The notes: generated by a model not told the origin, from the letters alone. A stretch of DNA of 64,000 nucleotides from Synechococcus lacustris (GCA_903943975.1 CAJAQB010000014.1:62001-126000), one strand, 5' to 3'. Shown: positions 41,934 through 51,346, numbered from the stretch's first letter. Made by a program: numbers and translations.

Positions 41934-43943
41934 GTGGATTTCGGCCTCCATGCTCCTTACAGCCCCAGTGGCGACCAGCCCACGGCGATTGAAACCCTGG
42001 TTAAGGGGGTAGAGGCTGGCCAGCGCTATCAAACGCTGCTGGGGGCCACGGGCACCGGTAAAACCTTTTCGATCGCCAATGTGATCCAACGCACCGGGCG
42101 TCCCACCCTGGTGCTGGCCCACAACAAAACCCTGGCGGCCCAGCTCTGCAATGAGTTGCGGGAGTTCTTCCCCCACAACGCCGTTGAATATTTCATCTCC
42201 TATTACGACTACTACCAACCCGAGGCCTATGTGCCGGTTTCGGATACATATATCGCCAAAACAGCATCGATCAATGAAGAGATTGACATGCTGCGCCACT
42301 CGGCCACCCGTTCTTTATTTGAGCGCCGCGATGTGATCGTGGTGGCTTCAATTAGTTGTATTTATGGATTGGGGATTCCCTCCGAATACCTGAAGGCAGC
42401 GGTGCCTTTTAAGGTGGGTGAAACCCTAAACCTGCGCAGCTCCCTGCGGGAATTGGTTAATAACCAGTACAGCCGCAATGATGTGGAAATGGGCCGGGGG
42501 CGCTTCCGGGTGAAGGGGGATGTGCTGGAGATTGGCCCGGCCTATGAAGACCGGCTGGTGCGGATTGAATTGTTTGGTGATGAGGTGGAGGCGATCCGCT
42601 ATGTGGACCCCACCACCGGTGAAATTCTCCAAAGCTTGGAGACAGTAAATATCTACCCCGCCAAGCACTTTGTAACGCCAAAGGATCGGCTTGAGGGGGC
42701 AATTGCTGAAATTCGCCAGGAACTGCGTCAACGGCTGGATGAATTGCAGGGCCAGGGCAAGTTGCTGGAGGCCCAGCGCCTGGAGCAACGCACCACCTAC
42801 GACCTGGAGATGTTGCAGCAGGTGGGCTATTGCAACGGCGTTGAAAACTACGCCCGCCATCTATCTGGTCGCCCTGGCGGCACGCCACCGGAATGCTTGA
42901 TCGATTACTTCCCGGAGGATTGGTTGCTGGTGGTGGATGAAAGCCATGTGACCTGTTCCCAGCTGCAGGCGATGTACAACGGTGATCGCTCCCGCAAGCA
43001 GGTACTTATAGATCATGGTTTCCGCTTGCCCAGTGCAGCTGATAACCGGCCCCTTAAGGGTTCGGAGTTTTGGGAAAAGGCAAAGCAAACGATCTTTGTA
43101 AGTGCCACCCCCGGCGACTGGGAGATGAACCAGAGCATTGGCCAGGTGGCCGAACAGGTGATTCGCCCCACCGGGGTGCTTGATCCGATTGTGGAGGTGC
43201 GACCCAGTGGCGGTCAGGTGGATGACCTGCTGGGTGAAATCAGGGTGCGGGTGGAGAAACGCGAACGGGTATTGATCACCACCCTCACTAAACGGATGGC
43301 GGAGGATCTTTCCGATTACCTGGCTGAAAACCAGGTAAAGGTGCGTTATCTGCACTCAGAGATCCATTCGATTGAGCGCATTGAGATCATCCAAGACCTA
43401 CGTAATGGTGAATACGACGTGCTGGTGGGGGTGAACCTGCTGCGGGAGGGCTTAGATCTGCCGGAGGTGTCTTTGGTGGCGATCCTTGATGCCGATAAGG
43501 AGGGTTTCCTGCGGGCGGCCCGCTCCCTAATCCAAACCATTGGCCGCGCCGCCCGCCATGTGGATGGCCGGGCCTTGCTCTATGCCGACAACCTCACGGA
43601 TTCGATGGTCAAGGCGATCTCTGAAACCGAGCGACGCCGAGCCATCCAGCAGGCCCACAACGAAAAACACGGCATCACCCCCACGGCCGCGGGCAAGAAG
43701 GCCACTGGTAATAATCCAATCCTGGCCTACCTGGAAATGTCGCGCCGGCTCAATGATGACCAGCTGGAGGTGGCAGTAGAAGCAGCCCAACACAACAGCG
43801 TGCCCTTGGAATCGCTGCCAGAACTGATCACCCAACTGGAAGAAAAGATGAAAGAAGCGGCCGCCAAAATGGATTTTGAACAGGCCGCCAGCCTGCGGGA
43901 TCGCATCAAGCAACTGCGCCAGAAGTTGGTGGGAAGGGCTTAG
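41934..43943 (+). CDS. uvrB: excinuclease ABC subunit B
   Basis: 669 residues from GTG 41934. Walker [17 protein letters not shown], the DNA-wedging beta-hairpin region [16 protein letters not shown], helicase motifs V/VI ([20 protein letters not shown] and [17 protein letters not shown]), and a C-terminal UvrC-binding UVR coiled coil ([20 protein letters not shown]). It verifies damage in nucleotide excision repair. No LexA box was found upstream. Confidence 0.98.
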   Translation: MDFGLHAPYSPSGDQPTAIETLVKGVEAGQRYQTLLGATGTGKTFSIANVIQRTGRPTLVLAHNKTLAAQLCNELREFFPHNAVEYFISYYDYYQPEAYVPVSDTYIAKTASINEEIDMLRHSATRSLFERRDVIVVASISCIYGLGIPSEYLKAAVPFKVGETLNLRSSLRELVNNQYSRNDVEMGRGRFRVKGDVLEIGPAYEDRLVRIELFGDEVEAIRYVDPTTGEILQSLETVNIYPAKHFVTPKDRLEGAIAEIRQELRQRLDELQGQGKLLEAQRLEQRTTYDLEMLQQVGYCNGVENYARHLSGRPGGTPPECLIDYFPEDWLLVVDESHVTCSQLQAMYNGDRSRKQVLIDHGFRLPSAADNRPLKGSEFWEKAKQTIFVSATPGDWEMNQSIGQVAEQVIRPTGVLDPIVEVRPSGGQVDDLLGEIRVRVEKRERVLITTLTKRMAEDLSDYLAENQVKVRYLHSEIHSIERIEIIQDLRNGEYDVLVGVNLLREGLDLPEVSLVAILDADKEGFLRAARSLIQTIGRAARHVDGRALLYADNLTDSMVKAISETERRRAIQQAHNEKHGITPTAAGKKATGNNPILAYLEMSRRLNDDQLEVAVEAAQHNSVPLESLPELITQLEEKMKEAAAKMDFEQAASLRDRIKQLRQKLVGRA

Positions 43944-43964
43944 GGGGTTGTGCTTAGAGGTGGC

Positions 43965-45290
43965 TCAGCGGCCGGCGCCCTTGAGCACGGTTTTGATCGT
44001 TTTGGCCATGATCAGTAGATCCAGCCAGAGGCTGGCATTGCGCAGGTAATAGAGGTCGTAGGAGAGTTTTAGTTCGGCATCATCGAGGCTGGAGGCATAG
44101 GACATATTCACCTGGGCCCAGCCACTGAGGCCCGGTCGCACCAGATGCCGGAGGCGGTAGTGGGGGATTTGCTCCTCCAGGGCTTCTTCCAGTTCCGGCC
44201 GTTCGGGCCGGGGGCCGATCAGGCTCATCTCGCCGCGGATCACATTGAGCAGCTGTGGTAATTCATCAAGGCGGCTGCGCCGCAACCAGTTACCCAGGGG
44301 GGTGATGCGATTGTCTGCCACTGGCGACCAGCGCGGTCCATCGGTTTCGGCCTGCTGGCTCATGCTGCGCAGCTTGTGGATCTGAAAGGGTTCACCAAAT
44401 AAACCGGTGCGGATCTGGGAATAAAAAACCGGACCGCGGTCCTGCAGGTAAATGGCCAGGGCCACAGGCAGCAGCAGCGGCAGGGCCAGCAGCAGTAGCA
44501 GGCTGCTTAGTAGCAGATCGGCAAAGCGTTTTAATTGGCGGCTCAGGCCCCGTTGGCGACCGTCGGCCCGGTGGCCCAGGTGCAGCAGTGATTTATCAAG
44601 CCATTGGGGTGGAATCCGTTGCAATTCCTCCTCCGCCAGCTGGGCAAGGCTGGAGAGGCGCATCCCCTGGCCGAGGGCTTTTTCCAGCAGCGGCTGTAGA
44701 TCAGTGCGTTGTTCCATTTCCGGACTGATCGCCAACAATCGACCTTGTTCCCTGATGGTTGGGGCCAAACTTTGGGGATCGATTAATTCGGGTTGGGGCC
44801 GGTTATGGGAGCCCCGTTGGCGACGCCATTCGCGCACCAGTTCCTGTTGTTCCGCCGGGGAGGCCAGGGCGGACCACTGGGGTAATTGTTGGCGGCCTAG
44901 GTGGTGCAGCCAGGCACGGATTACCACGGAGGCGAGGCCGGTGCCCAGCAGCAGCGGGCCGAGGCTGCCCCGTTGCAGCAGCGGTAGGTCGAGGGGGGAG
45001 ATGTGCCACACCCAGCCAATCAGCAACACCAGCGTCAATGTGGCGACGGCGGTGAGGCTTACCCGACCGATCAGCAGGGGCCAGCGCAGCCGCGGCCAGC
45101 GCAACATTGAATAGGAGCCGAATAACCAACCCAGCCCCCAGTAGCAGAACAGCACCCCGATCAGGGTCACGGGTTGGCTTAGCACCGTGCCGTAACGCAT
45201 GCCGTCGAGCAAAAAGGCGATCAACAGCATCGCCAGCCCATCCAGCAGTGCGGAAAGCAGCAGCGGTTGCCGATGTCGCAGCCAGCTCAT
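43965..45290 (-). CDS. polyprenyl-phosphate sugar-phosphate transferase (WcaJ/WbaP-like)
   Basis: 441 residues: four N-terminal membrane helices, a soluble middle domain and the C-terminal bacterial sugar transferase domain (about 245-441). The last carries the signature GPVFYSQIRTGLFGEPFQIH, KLRSM, LDELPQLLNVIRGEMSLIGP and RPGLSGWAQVNM. It starts polysaccharide synthesis by moving a sugar phosphate onto undecaprenyl phosphate. It is downstream of lysC and convergent with uvrB. With the rfb genes it suggests O-antigen or exopolysaccharide production. Confidence 0.92.
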   Translation of the reverse strand: MSWLRHRQPLLLSALLDGLAMLLIAFLLDGMRYGTVLSQPVTLIGVLFCYWGLGWLFGSYSMLRWPRLRWPLLIGRVSLTAVATLTLVLLIGWVWHISPLDLPLLQRGSLGPLLLGTGLASVVIRAWLHHLGRQQLPQWSALASPAEQQELVREWRRQRGSHNRPQPELIDPQSLAPTIREQGRLLAISPEMEQRTDLQPLLEKALGQGMRLSSLAQLAEEELQRIPPQWLDKSLLHLGHRADGRQRGLSRQLKRFADLLLSSLLLLLALPLLLPVALAIYLQDRGPVFYSQIRTGLFGEPFQIHKLRSMSQQAETDGPRWSPVADNRITPLGNWLRRSRLDELPQLLNVIRGEMSLIGPRPERPELEEALEEQIPHYRLRHLVRPGLSGWAQVNMSYASSLDDAELKLSYDLYYLRNASLWLDLLIMAKTIKTVLKGAGR

Positions 45291-45321
45291 TTAGCCGAGA
45301 CAAGTGCGACGACCCTAGGAG

Positions 45322-47088
45322 CTATTTCTTGGCCAATTGAAAGCATTGGTGCACTGCCTGTAGTGCCCGCACCCCATCGGCTTCTGCCACCACGCAGCTG
45401 ATCCGGATTTCGCTGGTGGCGATCATTTCGATGTTGATCCCCTCCTGCGCCAAGGAGCGGAACATGCGGGCGGCGGTGCCGGCGGTGGAGGGCATCCCCG
45501 CCCCCACGGCACTCACCCGGGCGATGGCAATGCCCTCCTGCAGCTGGGCGTTACCCCATTGCTTCAGCAGGGGCGCCAGGGCGGCGCGGGCGCGGCTGCG
45601 GTCATCGCGGGGCAGGGTGAAGGCGATGTCGCGGCAGGGGCCGCCGCTGCTTTCCCGTCGCCGTTCCGACTGCACGATGGTGTCGAGGCTGAGGCCGGCT
45701 TCCGCCAGGGCGCGGCAGAGGGCGGCGGCGGAGCCGGGCCGGTCGGGCACATCGGTCACGGTGAGTTGGGCCTGGTCGTTATCGAGGGCCACGCCGCGCA
45801 CCTCCGGTTCACCGGCACCGCTGGGTTTGGGGTTATGGCGCAGTTGGTGGTCTTCCAGTTCAAAGGCCTGGGCCGCCGTCCGCAGGGCCTTTTCCCCCTG
45901 GTCCCCCTGGATCAGGCAACTCACCTTCACTTCGCTGGTGGCGATCATGCGCAGGCTGATGCCGCCGCGGCCGAGGTTTTCGAACAGCCGCGCCGCCACC
46001 CCAGGGCGCCCCATGATCCCGGCCCCGGAAATGCTCAGCTTGGCCAGGTGGGCCTCGGCCTGGAGCTGGCAGTTTTGCCCCAACAGCTCCCGACAAACAG
46101 CTTCAGCGGCCTGCAGGTCGGTTTCCTCCAGGGTGAAGGCGATGTCGTTGGTGTGGCCCTCATGGGTGGCCTGCACGATCAGATCCACCGACAGCCCAGC
46201 GGCGGAAAGCGCCTCAAATAGGCGGGCGGCGATGCCGGGCTGGTCGGGCACATGGGCGAGGGCCAGCACCGCCTGGTGTTCCAGCAGTTCGGCGCCATCC
46301 ACCGGTTTACCCAGTTCCAGGCCTTCGCTGCCGATGCGGCGGCCGCCGCTACTAAACAATCGGGTGCCGGGTTCATCGGTCCAGCTGGAGCGCACCACCA
46401 GCGGTACGCCGTAGTTGCGGGCGATTTCCACCGCCCGGGGGTGCAGCACGGCGGCGCCAAGGCTGGCCAGTTCCAGCATTTCGTCGCAGGACACCTGCTC
46501 CATCAGCTGGGCCTCAGGCACCTGGCGGGGGTCGGTGCTGAGTACCCCAGGCACATCGGTGTAGATCTCACAGGCGTCGGCGCCGAGGGCGGCGGCCAGG
46601 GCGACGGCGGAGGTGTCTGAACCGCCGCGGCCGAGGGTGGTGATCTCCTGGGTGCCGCCGCTGCCGGCGGTGGTGCCCTGGAAACCAGCCACCACCACCA
46701 CCTGACCCTCCTGCAGCCGCCGCCGCACCCGTTCGGTGCGCACCTCCAGGATGCGGGCGCGGCCGTGGGCTGATTCGGTGACGATGCCCACCTGGGGACC
46801 GGTCATCGACACGGCCGGCACCCCCTCCGCCTGCAGCGCCATCGAGAGCAAGGCGATAGACACCTGTTCGCCGGTGGCCAGCAGCATGTCCATTTCCCGC
46901 TGGGGCGGGTCGGGGCTGATCGCCCGGGCTAGGGCCGTTAGTTCGTCGGTGGTGTGGCCCATGGCCGATACCACCACCACCAGGTCGTGGCCTTCGTTGC
47001 GGCAGGCCGCCACCCGTTTGGCCACCGCCTGGAGCCGCTCAACGCTGCCCACGGAGGTGCCGCCGTATTTCTGAACCAGCAGCGCCAT
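45322..47088 (-). CDS. lysC: aspartate kinase with four ACT domains
   Basis: 588 residues. The kinase domain starts LLVQKYGGTSVGSVERL and includes TTLGRGGSDTSAVALAAALG. Four ACT repeats follow, beginning near ALAHVPDQPGIAARLF, SISGAGIMGRPGVAARL, TVTDVPDRPGSAAALCR and SAVGAGMPSTAGTAARMF. This duplicated ACT array is typical of cyanobacterial aspartate kinase and gives concerted feedback control by lysine and threonine. It phosphorylates aspartate for lysine, threonine and methionine. It is 22 bases downstream of holA. Confidence 0.96.
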   Translation of the reverse strand: MALLVQKYGGTSVGSVERLQAVAKRVAACRNEGHDLVVVVSAMGHTTDELTALARAISPDPPQREMDMLLATGEQVSIALLSMALQAEGVPAVSMTGPQVGIVTESAHGRARILEVRTERVRRRLQEGQVVVVAGFQGTTAGSGGTQEITTLGRGGSDTSAVALAAALGADACEIYTDVPGVLSTDPRQVPEAQLMEQVSCDEMLELASLGAAVLHPRAVEIARNYGVPLVVRSSWTDEPGTRLFSSGGRRIGSEGLELGKPVDGAELLEHQAVLALAHVPDQPGIAARLFEALSAAGLSVDLIVQATHEGHTNDIAFTLEETDLQAAEAVCRELLGQNCQLQAEAHLAKLSISGAGIMGRPGVAARLFENLGRGGISLRMIATSEVKVSCLIQGDQGEKALRTAAQAFELEDHQLRHNPKPSGAGEPEVRGVALDNDQAQLTVTDVPDRPGSAAALCRALAEAGLSLDTIVQSERRRESSGGPCRDIAFTLPRDDRSRARAALAPLLKQWGNAQLQEGIAIARVSAVGAGMPSTAGTAARMFRSLAQEGINIEMIATSEIRISCVVAEADGVRALQAVHQCFQLAKK

Positions 47089-47110
47089 GACCCGGATGAT
47101 CCAGCGCTGA

Positions 47111-48079
47111 TTATCCGTCTGGGCCGGTCAGAAACCCATCGCGGAAGGCATCAGCTGGATTTGCCCCCAGCTTGAGGGCCGCTTCCACCTCCAGCAGCCG
47201 CGCCAGCAGCTTGAGCAGGGCATCGGGTTTGCGACCGCGCAGTTGCTTACGCATTACATAGATGCGTTTGGGGTTGCCGATGCCGGCGGCCTTGGCGATC
47301 ACGGCCACGTCCTGTTCCCCCTGGCGGTCGAGCAGGCTCACCCAAAGCCAGCCCCGCAGTTGACTGGTGAGGGAAGCCACCAGCCGCAGCGGTGGTTCGT
47401 TGGCGGCGATCAGGGCATCCAGATGGCCAATGGCCTGGCCCAGCTGACCATTGAGCAGCGCTTCCCCCACCTGCAGGCTGGTGTGGTGCTGGCCGCCGCC
47501 CAGGGCGGCCACGGCGGCGGCGCTGATCGGCTGGCCGTTGCTGTAGATGCTCAGTTTTTCCAGTTCTGTTGCCAGATGGGCGCTGTCACTGCCCACGGTT
47601 TCGGCCAGGGCCTCGGCGGCGGCCCGTTCCAGCTGCAGCCCCAGGGCTTCGGCGCTGCGCTGCACCAGCTCCAGCTGGCCGGCCCCATCCCAAATCGCCG
47701 GCAGCACAAAGCTTTTTTCCTGGGCGATGGCCTTGAGGGCCTTGGTGGTGCGCAGGCGGGCGTCGGGTTTGTTGGGGCTGCTGAGCAGCAGGTGGGTGTC
47801 GTTGGGGATCAGCGCCAGGCTTTCCTCCAGCTGGCGGCCCAGCTCTGCCGGACACTGGCCGCAAAAGGGGCTGCGTTGCAGCAACACCACCCGGGCGCCA
47901 GTGCCAAAGGGGGGGGTGCGCGCTTCGCTGAGGGCCTGGGCCGCCTGGGCGGTGTCATTGCCATCAAGGCGGCTGAGGTTGAGGCTCTGCCAGGCGGGAT
48001 CCACCAATTTTTCAATCAGTTGATGCAGTGCCCGCTCCCGACCGGCCTCGTCGTCGCCCCAGTAGAGGTGAATTGGCAT
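47111..48079 (-). CDS. holA: DNA polymerase III subunit delta
   Basis: 322 residues, start MPIHLYWGDDEAGRERAL. The N-terminal AAA+-like domain lacks a P-loop, as expected for delta. HLLLSSPNKPDARLRTTKAL and the C-terminal AAGIGNPKRIYVMRKQLRGR with LLKLLARLLEVEAALK are typical. It is the clamp-opening wrench of the clamp loader together with the dnaX product. Its start codon overlaps the upstream PIN-fusion stop by one base. Confidence 0.93.
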   Translation of the reverse strand: MPIHLYWGDDEAGRERALHQLIEKLVDPAWQSLNLSRLDGNDTAQAAQALSEARTPPFGTGARVVLLQRSPFCGQCPAELGRQLEESLALIPNDTHLLLSSPNKPDARLRTTKALKAIAQEKSFVLPAIWDGAGQLELVQRSAEALGLQLERAAAEALAETVGSDSAHLATELEKLSIYSNGQPISAAAVAALGGGQHHTSLQVGEALLNGQLGQAIGHLDALIAANEPPLRLVASLTSQLRGWLWVSLLDRQGEQDVAVIAKAAGIGNPKRIYVMRKQLRGRKPDALLKLLARLLEVEAALKLGANPADAFRDGFLTGPDG

Positions 48080-48735
48080 CAGCGCAGGGCGGTTAGCACT
48101 GGTAGTTCAGCAGTTTGGGCCAATTGCGGGTTGTGGGTGGCAATGGCGATGGCACCACCATGGAGGGCAGTGGAAAGATCGAGGGCGGCGGTTTCCGGGA
48201 GGTCTTGGCTTAGCTGCAGGCGGGCGGCGGCCTGAACGATGGCGGCGCAGGGCGCTACTTGCTGCCAGCCGGCAGGATCACTGAAAACGGCGGCATAGCG
48301 CTGGGCGAGGGCCTCGTTGCCCTGGCGGAGGGGGCCGATCAGTAGGCGACCAAGGCTGAGGGTGCTGATCAGTCCGCGACAGCGGCCAAGGGCAATGGCC
48401 TGCAGCAGCGGGTCATAACCGGCGCCAGCGCCACCAGTTTGGCTGAGAAAGGCGATCAGGGCTGAGCTATCGATGGCAACCATGGCCCCGTGGGGGAGCT
48501 GGCTCAGATGCACTGGTCGCCAGGCTCGGTGCCCATTTTCGGCCTGCCAGCAGTGCCGACCACTGCCCCGCAGCCCCAACAAAATCTGTCGCTGGGGCAG
48601 CATCCGTTGGTTTAGCGGCACGAGGGCAGCCACGGATTGGCCATGGCGGCTGATCAGGGTTTGTTTACCCAGCAGCGCCCGCTCCAACAGTTCCGGCAGG
48701 CGTTTTCGGGCGGCTTCGGCACCAACTGTCTCCAT
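48079..48735 (-). CDS. Phd-type antitoxin fused to a PIN domain
   Basis: 218 residues from the ATG at 48735 (METVGAEAARKRLPELLERA), chosen because GGAG lies 9 bases upstream. The track start at 49158 reads through a noncoding heptamer repeat. Residues 1-75 are a Phd/YefM antitoxin (TLISRHGQSVAALVPL, LLGLRGSGRHCW). From MVAIDSSALIAFL (Met85, complement of 48481-48483) the frame continues without stop into a PIN domain. PIN acidic residues look degraded: the first Asp is kept, the helix that normally has Glu reads STLSLGRLLIGP, and the last pair reads ATHNPQ. A separate internal start at 48483 is possible. Its stop overlaps holA by one base. Confidence 0.75.
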   Translation of the reverse strand: METVGAEAARKRLPELLERALLGKQTLISRHGQSVAALVPLNQRMLPQRQILLGLRGSGRHCWQAENGHRAWRPVHLSQLPHGAMVAIDSSALIAFLSQTGGAGAGYDPLLQAIALGRCRGLISTLSLGRLLIGPLRQGNEALAQRYAAVFSDPAGWQQVAPCAAIVQAAARLQLSQDLPETAALDLSTALHGGAIAIATHNPQLAQTAELPVLTALR

Positions 48736-48784
48736 ATCAGTTTTCTCCATTCTTTTCTGTGTATTTCCGTGGGGTTGGTTTGCT

Positions 48785-48980
48785 GATCGCTGGTTGCTGG
48801 TTGCTGGTTGCTGGTTGCTGATCGCTGGGTGCGGGTTGCGGGTTGCGGGTCGCCGGTAGCCGGTCGCTGATCGCTGGTTGCTGGTTGCTGGTTGCGGGTC
48901 GCTGGTTGCTGGTCGCGGGTCGCTGGTCGCGGGTCGCGGGTCGCTGGTCGCTGGTTGCTGGTTGCTGGTTGCTGATTGCT
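48785..48980. repeat. heptanucleotide tandem array, about 28 units
   Basis: Consecutive 7-base units of the type GGTTGCT, GGTCGCT, GGTCGCG and GATCGCT fill nearly 200 bases just upstream of the Phd-PIN fusion. Because 7 is not a multiple of 3, the array is open in more than one frame and produces the spurious NQQPATSDQRPAT-like ORFs of the track. The rest of 48751-49393 holds a dispersed palindrome and a pyrimidine-rich tract; no gene is supported there. Confidence 0.93.
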
Positions 48981-49130
48981 GATTCTGTTTTTGGTTTTTG
49001 CTTAGGTAATGGCATTCGTTTTGGGCTTCATCTGACTCGATATCTGACTCAGCACCCGATTCAGCACCCGATTTGGTGCCCGCCTCGGTGCCCGGGACCC
49101 GCTCGGGACTATCCCCGCAGCCGATTTCGA

Positions 49131-49153
49131 GTTCTGTACGGCCTGTACAGAAC
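49131..49153. repeat. dispersed GTACGG palindrome, perfect copy
   Basis: GTTCTGTAC and GTACAGAAC form a perfect 9-bp inverted repeat around GGCCT. The left flank GATTTCGA matches the copies at 61636 and (reverse complement) 7631. The two GTAC blocks are five bases apart, one more than in a LexA box. Confidence 0.85.
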
Positions 49154-49204
49154 CCCATTTCGCCTCCAAAGAGTTACTTCGCCCCGGCGGCGGCCCCGCC
49201 CAGC

Positions 49205-49345
49205 CCTCGCCTTTTCCCATCAGTCTCAGCCTTTTCACTTTTCCAGTCTTCCCCTTTTCCGGTTCTCCACTTTTTCCTCCAGTTCCCCTCCCCTCCCCTC
49301 CCCTCCCCTCCCCCTCCCCCTTTTTCTCTCCAGTTCCCTCCCCTT
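49205..49345. repeat. long pyrimidine-rich tract with CCCCT pentamers
   Basis: About 140 bases of plus strand are largely C and T, including seven CCCCT-type units at about 49285-49320. It lies in the presumed leader of cbiC. Such mirror-like homopyrimidine runs can form triplex DNA; whether this one does is unknown. Confidence 0.8.
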
Positions 49346-49393
49346 TTTGCCAAGCTCCAGCTTTAAAACCATTCCCACGGCCGATTTCCCACT

Positions 49394-50134
49394 TTGAGCG
49401 CCAATAACGAGCCAGAACCGAACAGTGTCCGGAGCAGTGGCCCCAGCTCTTCCAGCTCTCCCAGTTCCCCCAGCTCCCTCGATCATCCGATTTTCACGGA
49501 GAGCGTCGGGCGGATCCGGGCTTGGCTTGGACCCACAGGCCTAGGGGCCCCAGAGCAGGAGCTCCTCGAAAGATTGGTGCACAGCAGTGGCGACCTGGCC
49601 CTAGCCCCGTTGCTGCGCTTTTCGCCAGGGGCCTGTGCCCGGGGCATGGTGGCCTTGGCCGGGGGGGCCCCGATCCTCACGGACACAGCCATGGCGGCGG
49701 CGGCGGTGGCACCGATGGCGCGGCGCACCTTTGGCAATCGCGTTTGCAGCGTGCTCGATTGGGCCCCAGTCGCAGCACCCCCGGGGGGCACCCGCAGCGC
49801 CGCAGGGATGGCAGCCGCCCTGGCGGAAAATCCTGGAGCCGTGGTGCTGATCGGCAGTGCCCCCACCGCCCTGGAGCGCCTCTTGGAACTTTGCCCAGCG
49901 GAGCACTTTGAGTTGCACAGAGACCCTGCGCTAGCAAGAAACCCAGCACCCGCTCTGGTGATCGGCATGCCGGTGGGTTTTGTGGGGGTGGCGGAAAGCA
50001 AACGCCATCTGGCCGCCAGTGGCCTGGCCCAGATCCGTTTGGAGGGCAGTCGCGGCGGTGCTGGCCTGGTGGCGGCGGCGGTGAATGCCCTGCTGCGGCG
50101 GGCCTGGCTGGATCAGTGTTCGCTGGGGGGCTGA
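49394..50134 (+). CDS. cbiC: cobalt-precorrin-8 methylmutase CbiC/CobH
   Basis: 246 residues. The conserved core starts at HPIFTESVGRIRAWLG; the catalytic His is in ERLVHSSGD, with APILTDTAMAAAAV and GMPVGFVGVAESKRHL also diagnostic. It moves the C11 methyl to C12, giving cobyrinate in cobalamin synthesis. The start is TTG 49394; the first 30 residues are a Ser/Pro-rich stretch derived from repeat-like DNA, absent from normal family members. A class V aminotransferase starts 3 bases after its stop. Confidence 0.9.
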   Translation: MSANNEPEPNSVRSSGPSSSSSPSSPSSLDHPIFTESVGRIRAWLGPTGLGAPEQELLERLVHSSGDLALAPLLRFSPGACARGMVALAGGAPILTDTAMAAAAVAPMARRTFGNRVCSVLDWAPVAAPPGGTRSAAGMAAALAENPGAVVLIGSAPTALERLLELCPAEHFELHRDPALARNPAPALVIGMPVGFVGVAESKRHLAASGLAQIRLEGSRGGAGLVAAAVNALLRRAWLDQCSLGG

Positions 50135-50137
50135 ACG

Positions 50138-51346
50138 ATGGACCTGCGGGGTGGGGGATTGCACTGGCGTCTGGATCCAAAGCAACTGTTTTTGAACCAC
50201 GGCAGTTTTGGTGCCGTGCCCCTGGAGTTAGAGCAGGAGCGCCAGCGCTGGCAGCGGGCGCTGGAACTGGATCCGGTGAGCTTTTTGGTGGACCAGTTGC
50301 CGGGGGCCCTGGCCAGGGCCAAAGAGACTCTGGCCCGCTTCCTGGGGGCAGCCAGCGCCGGTTTGGCCTTTGTGCCCAGCAGCACCTATGGCCTCAATGA
50401 ACTGCTGAGCCAGCTGGCACTGCCGGCGGGTAGTGGCGTGTTGCTGGGGCTAGATGCCTACAACGCCACCGCCAACATCGTTGAGTACTGGGCGGCCCGG
50501 CGGGGTTGGACGGTGCGGCGGGCCCGTTGGCCCCTGCCTTTGCCCTCCACGGAGCTGTTGCTGGAGGCCTATCGCCGCGAATTGGCCGCCGGGGTGGAGC
50601 TGCTGGTGCTCGACCACATCACCAGCCCCACCGCCCTCTGGCAGCCCCTCGATCAGTTGTTGCCCCTGGCCCGCAGCCATGGGGCCAGGGTGATCATTGA
50701 TGGCGCCCATGGGCCCGGTTCGCTGCCCCTAGAGCTGGATAAGTGGGCGGCCGCAGGCATGGACGCCTATGTGGGCAACCTGCACAAATGGCTCTGTTGC
50801 CCCCGCGGCAGCGCTTTTCTTTGGGTGGCTGATCCCTGGCGGGCTTGGCTGCGACCGCTGGTGATCAGCCATGGCGCCAATGCCCCCGCGGGCGAACTGT
50901 CGCGTTTTCAGCAGGAACACGACTGGATCGGCACCCACGACCCCTGTGCCTATCTATGCCTGCCAAAGGCCCTGGAATTACTGGGTCTTGCCCAGCCCGG
51001 GGCCCAACAACGGCTGCTGGAGCAACGCCGTTCGCAGCTGTTGGCGGCCCGGCAGCAATTGCAGCAGGCCCTCGGCCGCGGCGACGCCCCGCCCCTGGTG
51101 CCCGCCGAGCATGTGGCCTCCATGGTGGCGCTGGACCTGGGGGTGTGTGATCCCCTGGAGGTGTATCGCTTTTTTCGGGATCGGCGCCTGCAGGTTCCTG
51201 TGATTCCGTTGGTCCCCCACCAGACCCCCAGCCGTTCCTTCCTGCGGCTCTCCTGGTTTGCCTACAACGAACCCTCAGATCTGGAGCTTCTGGCCCAGGC
51301 CCTGAGGGAGGCCGCTAGCTATTTCGAACTTGCTGCCTGGGGCTGA
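50138..51346 (+). CDS. class V aminotransferase, isopenicillin-N epimerase-like
   Basis: 402 residues. LFLNHGSFGAVPLELEQERQ is the usual N-terminus of the CefD-like branch of class V PLP enzymes; the cofactor Asp is in VIIDGAHGPGSLPL and the Schiff-base Lys in YVGNLHKWLCCPRG. Members include epimerases, cysteine desulfurase-like and ergothioneine-pathway enzymes, so the substrate is open. It starts 3 bases after cbiC. It is tail to tail with the putative metallopeptidase gene with no gap. Confidence 0.87.
   Translation: MDLRGGGLHWRLDPKQLFLNHGSFGAVPLELEQERQRWQRALELDPVSFLVDQLPGALARAKETLARFLGAASAGLAFVPSSTYGLNELLSQLALPAGSGVLLGLDAYNATANIVEYWAARRGWTVRRARWPLPLPSTELLLEAYRRELAAGVELLVLDHITSPTALWQPLDQLLPLARSHGARVIIDGAHGPGSLPLELDKWAAAGMDAYVGNLHKWLCCPRGSAFLWVADPWRAWLRPLVISHGANAPAGELSRFQQEHDWIGTHDPCAYLCLPKALELLGLAQPGAQQRLLEQRRSQLLAARQQLQQALGRGDAPPLVPAEHVASMVALDLGVCDPLEVYRFFRDRRLQVPVIPLVPHQTPSRSFLRLSWFAYNEPSDLELLAQALREAASYFELAAWG

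Noticed and set aside
49131-49153. A third LexA box
   Set aside because: The GTAC half sites are separated by five bases instead of four and the flanks differ; it fits better as a dispersed palindrome family, though LexA binding was not excluded.
48737-49158. ORFs 48737..49015 and the 5' extension of 48079..49158 as coding sequence
   Set aside because: The predicted peptides (repeating NQQPATSDQRPAT) come from a 7-bp tandem DNA repeat open in several frames; a ribosome-binding site supports a start at 48735 instead.
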